DNA from: Clostridiaceae bacterium
Lineage (GTDB): Bacteria > Bacillota > Clostridia > Clostridiales > Clostridiaceae
Assembly: GCA_902363375.1 (NCBI GenBank)
Contig: CABIZX010000003.1
Location: 312,097 to 376,096 of the forward strand
Reading direction: 5' to 3'
DNA length: 64,000 nt
The notes under the pieces were generated by a model. That model was given only the letters and a program-made list of their open reading frames with translations. It was not told where the DNA came from and did not search any database. A program made the position numbers and the translations under genes. Every line of letters starts with the position of its first letter. Position 1 is the stretch's first letter. Positions 54,127-63,447 of this stretch are shown in pieces.

Positions 54127-56253
54127 ATGAAGGTTATGTATATTGGAGGTTACGATGAATTAGCGCAATCATTTATTGAAAGAATGGACAAAGAAGGACA
54201 TGAGGTTTATTTACTATCTGACAACAAGTTTTCAGGGAAGTTTTCTAAGGTTCTAAAATATAAGTACTATAAGTTGTCAGGAAGAACTAATATGACAGAA
54301 ATAGTTTTTTCTTCTGTTTTACCTGAAATTGTTGTATTTGCAGGTATTGATTATATGAATGTTTCTCATATTGGGAGTAAAGAGAAATATCTTAGTACAT
54401 TAGATGATATCTTAGAGCAATGTTCAAAATATAATGTTAGAAAGTTTATTTATCTTTCTTCACATGAAGTATATGGAACTCAATATGGGATCATATCTGA
54501 AGATAATAAAGTTATGCCTGATACTAGTAAAGGTATTATGTGTGCAGAGGGAGAGTACATGGTTTCCCTGTATAAGCAAAAATATAGGTTTCAGAGCATA
54601 ACCATTAGAGGAACAGAGGTTTATAGTGAGAGATGTAGCGATAAAAGTAAGGATTTCTTAAGTAGTTTAATTAGAGACTTAAAATTACAATCAAAAATTA
54701 ATATTGAAAGAGATAAAATTTTACAACCAGTACATGTTTCTGATTATGTGGATGCTATAAAACGAGTAGTGGAATCATGTGATAATGGAATTTATAATGT
54801 TTCAGGAGATTTCGAAATTTCTAAAGAAGAGTTGCTACATTTACTATCTGAAAGCTTTAACATAGAAGTAGATATAAAGTCAGAAGCTGATGTTGAAGTG
54901 AGAAATATCAGTAATGAGAAAATCCATAAAGAATTGGAATGGACAGATTTTAGGGATTTGGCAAAGCTACTTAAGGAAAAGAAAGTTGTCTACGAAGAAG
55001 ATGAAATTAAAGTTTCTAATAAAGAAAATAAAAAAATGCCTTCAGCAATTCGAAGGACCATAGAGAATATTATAGTATTTATGATATTTTTCTTACTATA
55101 TTATATATGTGATTCCCATACATTATTTTCAAAGATTCATTGGCTTTTGATATATGTGGTTCTTATATCTTTATTTATGGGCATCCGTCAAAGTGCAATA
55201 TCTGTTATTTTAGCTAGCTGTGGTTATTTGTTTATGCAAGATATTAGTATATTTGAAATGACTAACTTTTACTCTTATGCAGAATCGATTCTTATGATTA
55301 TTGAATTTGTATTTTTCGGTATTTGTACTAGTTATACTTCAGATATGCTAAAAGAAAATCTTCAAGAAAGTGAGAGAAACTTAAAAACATTTAAGTCTGA
55401 ATATACAGAATTAAAGGAAATTAATAAGGAAAATGTGGCTATAAAAATGGAATATGAAAAGAGAATCTTAGATTCAAAATCAGGATTACCTAAATTATAT
55501 TCAGTTGTAAATAAGTTAATGGTTCTTCAACCAGAGCGCATATTTATGGAAATTCTTAATGTTATATCAGAGACTGTTAATACTAGAACAGTGGCAGTTT
55601 ATATGGTAAACGGAAATAGCTCCTATTTGAGACTTGTAAATGCTTTAAATGTAGAATCAATAATAAGTGGTAAGTCATGGAATTTAGACGATTATCCTAA
55701 AATTAAAGAGGCTATAAAAAATGGAGAATTATATCAAGGAAATACATGGGATAAGGAACCTGCGGTAGTAGTTCCAATTTCTTATGGAGAAAGGTGTATA
55801 GCAGTTATTTTAATTAAATCTTTAGAGTTTGAAAGTCAAACTTTATACCACATTAATCTTCTTAGGACTTTGTCTCTATTGATTACTGAATCAGTTGTAC
55901 GTGCAATTGAATATGAAAATTATACACATGGACAAAGATATATTGAAAACACAGATGTATTAAATAGTAAGGAATTTAAAAGAATCGTTTTATTAGCACA
56001 GGAGAAAAAAGATAAACAATTAGCAGAGTATTGTATTCTTAAGTTAGATAATTTAGGAACATTACAGGAGGTATATGAAAGAGTATCATCTTGCATTAGA
56101 ATGACAGATTATTTTGGAATAGATGATGATGGAAAAGTATATGTATTACTTAACAACACCTCAGAAGAAGATTGTGAGATTGTTCTAAAGAGGCTAGAAG
56201 AAAAAGGTGTTAGGGCTGAACTTATTAGAAATTATGAAGGTATAGGTGATTAA
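54127..56253 (+). CDS. pelD: PelD-like c-di-GMP receptor fused to an N-terminal degenerate SDR domain
   Basis: Residues 1-290 look like an NAD-dependent sugar epimerase (MKVMYIGGYDELAQSF, FIYLSSHEVYG, ITIRGTEVYSE, PVHVSDYVDAI). But the glycine motif is incomplete and the expected YxxxK reads MCAEG, so it is probably inactive. Residues 310-405 hold about four membrane helices, then a coiled stretch, a GAF domain (about 450-590) and a GGDEF-like domain whose active-site stretch reads DDGKV. Five residues before it is R658-M-T-D661, an RxxD I-site. This is the PelD layout, a c-di-GMP receptor rather than a synthase. AAGGGGG lies 9 bases before the ATG. First gene of the operon. Confidence 0.87.
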   Translation: MKVMYIGGYDELAQSFIERMDKEGHEVYLLSDNKFSGKFSKVLKYKYYKLSGRTNMTEIVFSSVLPEIVVFAGIDYMNVSHIGSKEKYLSTLDDILEQCSKYNVRKFIYLSSHEVYGTQYGIISEDNKVMPDTSKGIMCAEGEYMVSLYKQKYRFQSITIRGTEVYSERCSDKSKDFLSSLIRDLKLQSKINIERDKILQPVHVSDYVDAIKRVVESCDNGIYNVSGDFEISKEELLHLLSESFNIEVDIKSEADVEVRNISNEKIHKELEWTDFRDLAKLLKEKKVVYEEDEIKVSNKENKKMPSAIRRTIENIIVFMIFFLLYYICDSHTLFSKIHWLLIYVVLISLFMGIRQSAISVILASCGYLFMQDISIFEMTNFYSYAESILMIIEFVFFGICTSYTSDMLKENLQESERNLKTFKSEYTELKEINKENVAIKMEYEKRILDSKSGLPKLYSVVNKLMVLQPERIFMEILNVISETVNTRTVAVYMVNGNSSYLRLVNALNVESIISGKSWNLDDYPKIKEAIKNGELYQGNTWDKEPAVVVPISYGERCIAVILIKSLEFESQTLYHINLLRTLSLLITESVVRAIEYENYTHGQRYIENTDVLNSKEFKRIVLLAQEKKDKQLAEYCILKLDNLGTLQEVYERVSSCIRMTDYFGIDDDGKVYVLLNNTSEEDCEIVLKRLEEKGVRAELIRNYEGIGD

Positions 56254-56254
56254 T

Positions 56255-57163
56255 ATGGATAAGCTAATATTGATATTACTTATTATAAATATAATCATTT
56301 CTCTAATTTGGTTTATATTGAAGCTAGAAAAGAAACAAGTTGCATGGATGGCATTATTCTTTATTTGTCTTCCGGGGTTAGGATACTTAATTTATTATGT
56401 ACCAAGAATTTTAGAAAAAATTATTTATGAAAATAAATACGATAGGGAATCCCTTGTAAAAAGATTTGACATTGAAAAGTCGCAGGAAAGACCATATTTA
56501 GAGGAAGAGTTAAATGTAGTACCTATAGAAGATGCCATGGTAATAAGTAATAATACAGAAAAAAGAACTCTTTTATTAAATCAGCTTAAAAAAGATATGC
56601 TTAACAGTTATAGATCTTTACTTGTAGCAGAAAATGATGAAGATTCTGAATCAGCTCACTATGTAGCAGCTGCGAAAATGGAAGTATATCGTATGCATCA
56701 ACAAAGATGGAATGAAGTGCTTATAAGATATGAAAGTGATTACAAATCTGTAGAAGTTTTTCATGAGATTATGGAAATACTTGAAGATCTTATTGAAAGT
56801 GAAGTACTTTCACTTAAAGAGAAAAAGTTATATAAGAAAAAATATTGCGAGATTTTGGAAGATCAAATGGAAAATTGTGAGGAAATTATAAAAGCCAAAG
56901 AATATAAAGCTTACCTTACTTATTTAATAGAAGGCGAATCCTACGAAAAAGCTGAGAAGTTTTGGAGTGATAATCATGAATCATCTAAGTGTGAAGAAGG
57001 TTATATGATGATGCTTAGGATGTATTTTGAATGTAATGATAAAGAAAAATTTTATAGATGTATTCATGAACTAGAAGAAAATCAAGCAGTGAGACTTTCA
57101 GCAGATGGACTTGAAAAGCTAAGATACTGGATTTCAAAGGAGGATAGGGATGCTATCAGTTAA
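56255..57163 (+). CDS. pelE: PelE-like membrane/helical-repeat protein
   Basis: The 302-residue protein has two N-terminal membrane helices (about 3-20 and 29-48) and then an all-helical cytoplasmic part with TPR-like pairs (YLTYLIEGESYEKAEKFW, MMLRMYFECNDKEKFYRCIHELEE). PelE in known pel loci has the same layout and assembles with PelD, PelF and PelG. ATG 56255 lies just after the pelD stop; the in-frame GTG at 56246 lies inside the AGGTGAT ribosome binding site. Sequence identity to named PelE proteins cannot be judged here; order and topology carry the call. Confidence 0.75.
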   Translation: MDKLILILLIINIIISLIWFILKLEKKQVAWMALFFICLPGLGYLIYYVPRILEKIIYENKYDRESLVKRFDIEKSQERPYLEEELNVVPIEDAMVISNNTEKRTLLLNQLKKDMLNSYRSLLVAENDEDSESAHYVAAAKMEVYRMHQQRWNEVLIRYESDYKSVEVFHEIMEILEDLIESEVLSLKEKKLYKKKYCEILEDQMENCEEIIKAKEYKAYLTYLIEGESYEKAEKFWSDNHESSKCEEGYMMMLRMYFECNDKEKFYRCIHELEENQAVRLSADGLEKLRYWISKEDRDAIS

Positions 57164-58856
57164 AAGACTGTTATATGTAATTCTTCTTGTTATAACTGTA
57201 AGTGGTGTGTTTATGACTTATAACATCAATGAGGAAAAAACAAAGAAAATTGAAATCTATAATAAAGTTGTAGAAGAAGAGCCCTTAAGTAAAGAAATAA
57301 GTATATCTAAAGAAAAAGAGCCAAAGTTTCTTATTATAGGAAGTAGAAGTAAAGAAATTTATAAAGATATATATATAAATACATGTTTAATAATGTCTGA
57401 TTTAAAACTTTCATATGAAGAAAAAAATAAGATAGAAATTAAAGACTTAAATAATAATACTATTCTCATATTTTGTGATGACGTAGTTAGTAAGTATATA
57501 GATTTAAAGACATTAGGACAATTTATTATTGATGGTGGAAAGGTAATTTTCGCTGGTGGATTAGCAGAAGGAAATGAAGAATCATATTTATATCCTTTTT
57601 TAGGGATTAAAGAAAAAACTATTAAAGAAAACTATAACAATCTTAGATTTGTAAAAGAATTATTTCCAATTCAGTATGAAGAGATGAGATATGGTGGATA
57701 TAATGCTTCAACATGGCTATCAATAAAAAGTGATGCAGAGGTTTATGTGGAGGACGCAAATAAGAAGGTGCCAATTCTATATAGTTACAACTATGAGAAT
57801 GGAGAATCTTTCATAATTAATGGAACTTTCATGGCAGATATAAATTGCGCTGGTATTTTAACAGGAGCTATTGGATCTATAATGGATGATTTTATATATC
57901 CAATAGTTGGAAGTATAAGTGTGTTTTTAGATAACTTTCCCATGGTGACTTATATTAATGATAAAGCATGCATGAAGTTATATGGAAGAAATACTGAATC
58001 TTTCGTTAGAGATACTGTATGGCCAGTTTTTCTTGGAATTTCATTAAGACAAAATATTCCGTATACATCATCGATATTAATTGAATCTTCTAAAGATAAA
58101 AGTTTTCCAGTTATTAATGATAGTTTGTTTAGTACAATAGGAAAATCAGCACTTCAGTATGAAGGGGAGCTTGTATATGGGGCTAACTGTGAAGATGAAA
58201 ATAAAGTTTTCTTAAATAAAGATTTCTTAGAAAAATTTAATCAAATCTTTCCGAGGTATGGTGTTAATGGGCTAGTAATGATGTCTGATGAATTAAATGA
58301 GAATATCATAAATATACCTGATGTAAAAATAAAAAACATACGAGGATATTTAAGTGCTAGAGAAGGTAATGAAAGATTTTATAGCAACTCATCTTACAGT
58401 GTATTTCCAGCAGCCACCTTTGGAAACACATTAGAAGAAGGAAATCTCTTTGAGATTATGTCGGTTATGTCTTCCTATGGAATGATATCTCATGTATTTG
58501 ATATTAATACATTAATAGCAGAAGATGAAGACACCCCATCTTGGGATAGGTATAAAAAACAAATTGGATTATTTGAAGAAAAGGTATTAAGTCCAGCTTC
58601 TTATTTAGAGGGAAAAACTCTTTCACAGATGTCTAATAAAGTTAAGAGTTATGTAAATATGGAATTTGGGTGGAAAAAGGAAGGAAATCGCATTGAAATA
58701 GACTGTAGTAAATTTATAAAGGGACAGACTTTCTTCTATAAGACAAATCATGAAATTGAAAGTGCAGATGGGCTTTCTTTTGAAAAAATCGACAATGGGC
58801 ATTATTTGTTAAAGCTTATAAATGAGCATGCAGTTATAGAGTTGAAAGAGAGGTAA
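57150..58856 (+). CDS. PelA deacetylase-like (DUF2194-like) membrane-anchored protein
   Basis: The 568-residue protein has an N-terminal anchor (residues 6-23), a glutamine-amidotransferase-like alpha/beta part (about 58-245), a polysaccharide-deacetylase-like barrel (about 250-470) and a C-terminal beta domain. It takes the place of the PelA deacetylase of Gram-positive pel loci. The expected metal ligands appear changed: the DD pair reads D261-N262 (FLDNFP), and where a HxxNH-type motif is expected the sequence reads Y343-GAN-C347. H448 (ISHVF) remains. It may be non-catalytic or use other residues. It overlaps pelE by 14 bases. Confidence 0.72.
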   Translation: MLSVKRLLYVILLVITVSGVFMTYNINEEKTKKIEIYNKVVEEEPLSKEISISKEKEPKFLIIGSRSKEIYKDIYINTCLIMSDLKLSYEEKNKIEIKDLNNNTILIFCDDVVSKYIDLKTLGQFIIDGGKVIFAGGLAEGNEESYLYPFLGIKEKTIKENYNNLRFVKELFPIQYEEMRYGGYNASTWLSIKSDAEVYVEDANKKVPILYSYNYENGESFIINGTFMADINCAGILTGAIGSIMDDFIYPIVGSISVFLDNFPMVTYINDKACMKLYGRNTESFVRDTVWPVFLGISLRQNIPYTSSILIESSKDKSFPVINDSLFSTIGKSALQYEGELVYGANCEDENKVFLNKDFLEKFNQIFPRYGVNGLVMMSDELNENIINIPDVKIKNIRGYLSAREGNERFYSNSSYSVFPAATFGNTLEEGNLFEIMSVMSSYGMISHVFDINTLIAEDEDTPSWDRYKKQIGLFEEKVLSPASYLEGKTLSQMSNKVKSYVNMEFGWKKEGNRIEIDCSKFIKGQTFFYKTNHEIESADGLSFEKIDNGHYLLKLINEHAVIELKER

Positions 58857-58860
58857 TGCT

Positions 58861-60297
58861 ATGCGTATATGCATTATATGTGAAGGCTGTTATCCATATG
58901 TACCAGGAGGAGTTTCTAGCTGGATACAGATGATTTGTAATCATTTTTCAGATGTAGAATTTGTTATCTGGGCTATAGCAACTAATAGAAAAGAAATGTC
59001 AGAGTATAAATATAAAGTTCCAGATAATGTGAAAGATATTTCTACAATTTATCTTGGTGAGGAACAGTTTTCTCATAAGTATAAAAAGATTTATTTATCA
59101 ATAGATGAAAAGGAAACTTTAAAGAATCTTGTTGTTGGAGTAGTAAATGAAATTGATTGGGAAAAAACTTTAAAATTTATGAAAAAACATAAGAGGTATC
59201 TAACAGATATTCTTATGAGTGAAGATTTTTATGAAATTTGTCTTGAAGAGTATGAAAGGCAACAATCTAAAAAAGTATTTCAACATTTTCTATGGAATAT
59301 TCGTGGTATGTATTTTCCTCTTATGCATATTTTATCTGATGATATACCTAAGGCGGATATTTATCACTGTGTATCTACGGGTTATGCAGGAATACTTGGA
59401 AGTTGTGCTTCTTATATAAGAAAGAAGCCATTACTTATATCCGAGCATGGAATTTATACCCGTGAACGTGAAGAAGATATCATTCGATCTAATTGGGTAG
59501 AGGGAGATTTCAAAGAGCTATGGATTGAATTTTTTAAAAAGCTTTCTTATATTGCATATAACCAAGCAACGAATGTAACTAGTTTATTTGAAATAAATAA
59601 AATGCTACAAATAGAACTTGGATGTCCAGAAAAAAAGATTTGTATTATTCCTAATGGAATAAACCCTGAGGAGTTCTTAAATCTAAAATCTTATAATAAG
59701 CTAAATTTAAATAAGTTTAATATAGCAGCTGTACTTCGTGTAGTACCTATTAAAGATGTAAAAACTATGATTTTAGCTTTTGATATTGTGAGGGAAAAGA
59801 TGCCAGAAGTTAAATTGAGTATTATGGGAAATCAGGAAGAAAATCCTGAATATTATGAGGAGTGCAGAAAGATGATTGAAGACTTAAAAATTGATGATGT
59901 TGAGTTTTTAGGTCAAGTGAATGTTAAAGAGTATTTTCCAGAAATTGATCTTCTACTTTTATCTAGTATAAGTGAAGGACAGCCTCTAGCTATTTTGGAA
60001 GGTATGGCTGCAGGGATACCAATTGTATCTACTAATGTGGGAGATTGCAAAGGGCTTTTAGAAGGTGAGGATGGAGATAATCTTGGCAGGGCTGGAATAA
60101 TCACCCCTGTAATGAATAGTGAAGCTATGGCAGAAGCAATTATATATTGTATAAAACATCCAAATGAAAGAAAAAGAATGGGTCTTGTTGGACAAAGAAG
60201 AGTAGATACTTACTATAGAAAGGATGTATTTCTTAAAGAATATAGTAAGATATATGAAAAGTTAGGGGGTGACATAAGTGGCAGGTATAGGATTTGA
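58861..60297 (+). CDS. pelF: PelF glycosyltransferase (GT4)
   Basis: PelF is the cytosolic GT-B glycosyltransferase that makes the Pel polymer, in P. aeruginosa from UDP-GalNAc. The 478-residue protein starts with the PelF signature CIICEGCYPYVPGGVSSWI, has HCVSTGYAGILG and LISEHGIYTREREEDI, and the GT4 E-x7-E motif SEGQPLAILEGMAAG. It follows the PelA-like gene by 4 bases and overlaps pelG by 20. Confidence 0.95.
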   Translation: MRICIICEGCYPYVPGGVSSWIQMICNHFSDVEFVIWAIATNRKEMSEYKYKVPDNVKDISTIYLGEEQFSHKYKKIYLSIDEKETLKNLVVGVVNEIDWEKTLKFMKKHKRYLTDILMSEDFYEICLEEYERQQSKKVFQHFLWNIRGMYFPLMHILSDDIPKADIYHCVSTGYAGILGSCASYIRKKPLLISEHGIYTREREEDIIRSNWVEGDFKELWIEFFKKLSYIAYNQATNVTSLFEINKMLQIELGCPEKKICIIPNGINPEEFLNLKSYNKLNLNKFNIAAVLRVVPIKDVKTMILAFDIVREKMPEVKLSIMGNQEENPEYYEECRKMIEDLKIDDVEFLGQVNVKEYFPEIDLLLLSSISEGQPLAILEGMAAGIPIVSTNVGDCKGLLEGEDGDNLGRAGIITPVMNSEAMAEAIIYCIKHPNERKRMGLVGQRRVDTYYRKDVFLKEYSKIYEKLGGDISGRYRI

Positions 60298-61657
60298 ACT
60301 TAGAAAAATATATGAAAGAAAAACTCTAGCATCTAGTGTGTGGGGAAGTATTTATGCGACTATGGCAATTATTGGACCTTCAGTATTATTTGCAATGCTT
60401 TTATTAACATTAAAGTTTTTGATGGATCTTTTTGGGATTGAAGAGTTAAAAAGTATATTTTTTACTTCTTCTTTTACTTATATTTTTTTAATTTCTATAT
60501 TAGTATCTTCTCTGTTTAATACTATATTATCTAGATATATTTCTGACTGTATTTTTGTAAAAAAGGAAGATGATATTTGTGCATCTATGTTTGGGGTCCT
60601 TGCTATGGGAAGCGTTGTATCAGGGATAGTTGTTTTTGTCCTTTGTTTAGGGATGTATTTTAATGATGGAATTCCAATTAAATTTTTAATTGTATATTAC
60701 TGGCTGGGGGTTCTTGCCACAAACACCTATAATTTAATTACTTATGTATCAGCATTAAAGGAATATAAGGAAGTAACAATAAGTTATTTTATAAGTTTGG
60801 TTGTAGCAATTCCAATGTTTTTATTATTATATAAGATATTTAATGTAGAAATTGTATTTGCTGCCTATGTAGCACTATCAATTGGATTTTTCCTTGCCAA
60901 CATACTGCTTGTATATTGTTGTATAAAAGCTTTTGGAAAACCTAGCAATAAATATTTCTCCTTTCTATCATATTTTAAAAGATTTCCTAAGCTTTTACTA
61001 AGTGGCTTTTCATATATGTTGGGATTTTATATTTCAACTATAATTTACTGGATTTTTTCTGATATGAGCACCAAGGTAAGCATTTTTAGGACAGCTCCCG
61101 AGTATGATATGGCTATGTTTATGGCAATTGTTGTGAATATGCCTGCTTTAGTTATATTTGTAGTAAAAGTTGAAACAGAGTTCTTCGATAAATATGTAGC
61201 TTATCTTTCGGCGCTAAACAACGGAGCTTATTCACTTATTGAAAAAGAAAGAAATAACATGATTAATATTATAAGGTTACAATTATTTTATGTTTATGAA
61301 GTCCAATTGATTGTAACAGTTGTACTCATATGTCTTGCAAATGTGTTTTTCCCATATTTAGGTATAAGTGCTCAATCCCTTAATATGTTTATGATTTTAA
61401 GTATGGGATTGTATTGTACATTCTGTATGTATTTTACAGTTATTTTCCTTTATTACTTTGAAGATCATACTTTTGCAGCCATAGGTCCTACTATATTCTT
61501 AGTTTTAACAACAGTACTATCATTGATTTGTTCTGTGATTGGAAAGCCATTTTATACACTTCCTATATTAATTGGAGGAATTATTGGATGGATTATTACT
61601 TATATTTTATTAAAGAAAAGATTAAAAAGTTTAAATATGTTTCTTTTATGCAAATAA
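60278..61657 (+). CDS. pelG: PelG polysaccharide transporter
   Basis: PelG is a MOP-superfamily membrane protein that, with PelD and PelE, moves the Pel chain across the membrane. The 459-residue protein starts with the PelG hallmark MAGIGFELRKIYERKTL and has about 12 membrane helices, with loop FLSYFKRFPKLLLSGFSYML. The start is a GTG at 60278 behind TTAGGGGGTG, inside the end of pelF. With pelF it makes the pel assignment of the cluster secure. Confidence 0.95.
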   Translation: MAGIGFELRKIYERKTLASSVWGSIYATMAIIGPSVLFAMLLLTLKFLMDLFGIEELKSIFFTSSFTYIFLISILVSSLFNTILSRYISDCIFVKKEDDICASMFGVLAMGSVVSGIVVFVLCLGMYFNDGIPIKFLIVYYWLGVLATNTYNLITYVSALKEYKEVTISYFISLVVAIPMFLLLYKIFNVEIVFAAYVALSIGFFLANILLVYCCIKAFGKPSNKYFSFLSYFKRFPKLLLSGFSYMLGFYISTIIYWIFSDMSTKVSIFRTAPEYDMAMFMAIVVNMPALVIFVVKVETEFFDKYVAYLSALNNGAYSLIEKERNNMINIIRLQLFYVYEVQLIVTVVLICLANVFFPYLGISAQSLNMFMILSMGLYCTFCMYFTVIFLYYFEDHTFAAIGPTIFLVLTTVLSLICSVIGKPFYTLPILIGGIIGWIITYILLKKRLKSLNMFLLCK

Positions 61658-61684
61658 AGGTGAAATCAATGGAGGGGAAAAAGT

Positions 61685-63439
61685 GTGAATAAGTGGGAAG
61701 AAAATAATAATAAAATACTATGGATAATTGTATTAGTTGCAGTAATTTTATTTGGAGCTTTATACTTTAAGAATATAACCCCTAAGGAAGAAGCAATTAA
61801 AATACAAAAAACAAACCTTGATGAATGGAATATCAATAGTAGTGATATGAATGGTATTCCAATTAAAGAAGATAAGAGTACTTATTCTGATGAACCAAAT
61901 ACAAATATACATGATGTTTATATTAGTGTTTTTCCAACGAAAACATCAGAAGGAGAGATGAATGACTTTTCTGCTTTTGGAAAGCATACATCAAGGGATC
62001 ATACCTATAATCCAGAATTAAATTGCAATGTTCAGATTTTGAATGAAGGAGAAAGTTTAGATCCATTGACAAGTTTAGATAGTAAAAATGCAACAATTCG
62101 TGTCCGTGGTAATTCATCAAGGGGAGATACTTATAAAAGTTACAAAGTTAAGTTAGATGATGAGGCTGAAAGTTTTTTTGGACAAAGAAATCTTAATATT
62201 AATAAGCACTCTGAGGATATTACAAAGATTGCTACGAAGCTACAGACAGATATATTAGCTTCTGTTGATAATATTACAAGCTATAGAACTTATTTTATGC
62301 GGGTATGGATTAGGGATACCTCTATGCCAAAGGATAAGCAAGAGTTTAAGTATTATGGATTATATACGGAAATTGAACAACCTAATAAAACCTATCTAGA
62401 GACTAGAGGATTAAGTAGTAATACATCTATGTATAAAGCTCGAGATTTTAGCTTTCAAAAGAGTGATGTGTTAAAAGATGTGGATGCTCCAGGTTACGAC
62501 AAAGAAGCCTTTGAGACTATACTTACTATTAGAGAAGCAGATAGTCATAAAAAGTTATTGGAGATGTTAGAGGCTGTCAATGATGAAAGTACAGATTTTG
62601 AAGAAGTATTTAATAAATATTTTAATGAAGATAACTATTTAACTTGGTTAGCCTTCAATCTGCTCATGGGAAATAATGATATTATCAATCATAACTTTAT
62701 TATTTATAATCCAGACAATTCTAATACATGGTATTTTGTCCCTTGGGATTTCGATGGTACCCTTCGCTTTGGTGAGCATGAAAGTAGTTTAATGAAACTA
62801 CCACCATCATTAAAGGGAATTCAAAAGTTAAATCAATCAGTATTGCATAGACGTTATTTTAGGTTAGAAGGAAGCATAGAAAAAATTAAAAATAAGATGG
62901 ATGAACTTCTAAAAGACCATATTACTAGAGACAAGGTTACTGAGCTAATAAACAGCTATAAACCAGTTTTAGAAAAAACTATTACTCAGCAGCCAGATAT
63001 AGGACTTCTAGATAAAATGAATCCTAAGGAGTATTCTCAGTATTTAGATAAGCTATATGAAGGTATTTTAAGTAATTATGAAGCTTTTAATGAAGCTATA
63101 AAATATCCATCACCAATGTATGTATCGCAGCCACAACAAAATGAAGATTCAGTTGTTTTAAGTTGGGAATCGTCTTATTCTTATCAAGGACTACCTGTAA
63201 CTTATAATGTACAAATATTTAATGATTACAATATGAAGAATAAAATTCTAGAAGAAAAAAATATTGCTGAAACAAAATATACCTTAAAGGAGAAATTAGC
63301 ACCAGGAACATATTATCTAAGAGTAACAGCAGTAGATAGCAAGGACCATGAACAACTTAGTATGGAAAGGTTTGAAACTATGATTACAGATGTTAAAGGA
63401 TACAATGTAAATGGTCTTTTAGAAATTAAGATTAAGTAG
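61685..63439 (+). CDS. CotH-type kinase family protein, membrane-anchored
   Basis: The 584-residue protein has an N-terminal membrane anchor (residues 12-30), then a CotH kinase-like domain (about 75-450) with [35 protein letters not shown] and the metal-binding FVPWDFDGTLRFG. The C-terminal 90 residues look like a fibronectin-III-type beta domain (YVSQPQQNEDSVVLSWESSY). CotH proteins are atypical secreted or cell-surface kinases. GTG 61685 follows GGAGGGG. It is encoded 27 bases after pelG, so it belongs to the operon. It may modify surface proteins or the polymer; the target is unknown. Confidence 0.85.
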   Translation: MNKWEENNNKILWIIVLVAVILFGALYFKNITPKEEAIKIQKTNLDEWNINSSDMNGIPIKEDKSTYSDEPNTNIHDVYISVFPTKTSEGEMNDFSAFGKHTSRDHTYNPELNCNVQILNEGESLDPLTSLDSKNATIRVRGNSSRGDTYKSYKVKLDDEAESFFGQRNLNINKHSEDITKIATKLQTDILASVDNITSYRTYFMRVWIRDTSMPKDKQEFKYYGLYTEIEQPNKTYLETRGLSSNTSMYKARDFSFQKSDVLKDVDAPGYDKEAFETILTIREADSHKKLLEMLEAVNDESTDFEEVFNKYFNEDNYLTWLAFNLLMGNNDIINHNFIIYNPDNSNTWYFVPWDFDGTLRFGEHESSLMKLPPSLKGIQKLNQSVLHRRYFRLEGSIEKIKNKMDELLKDHITRDKVTELINSYKPVLEKTITQQPDIGLLDKMNPKEYSQYLDKLYEGILSNYEAFNEAIKYPSPMYVSQPQQNEDSVVLSWESSYSYQGLPVTYNVQIFNDYNMKNKILEEKNIAETKYTLKEKLAPGTYYLRVTAVDSKDHEQLSMERFETMITDVKGYNVNGLLEIKIK

Positions 63440-63447
63440 GTGAGTTA

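Noticed and set aside
54127..55000. Active NAD-dependent epimerase at the N-terminus of the PelD-like protein
   Set aside because: The glycine-rich motif is incomplete and the catalytic Tyr and Lys positions appear as Met and Gly, so I call the domain degenerate.
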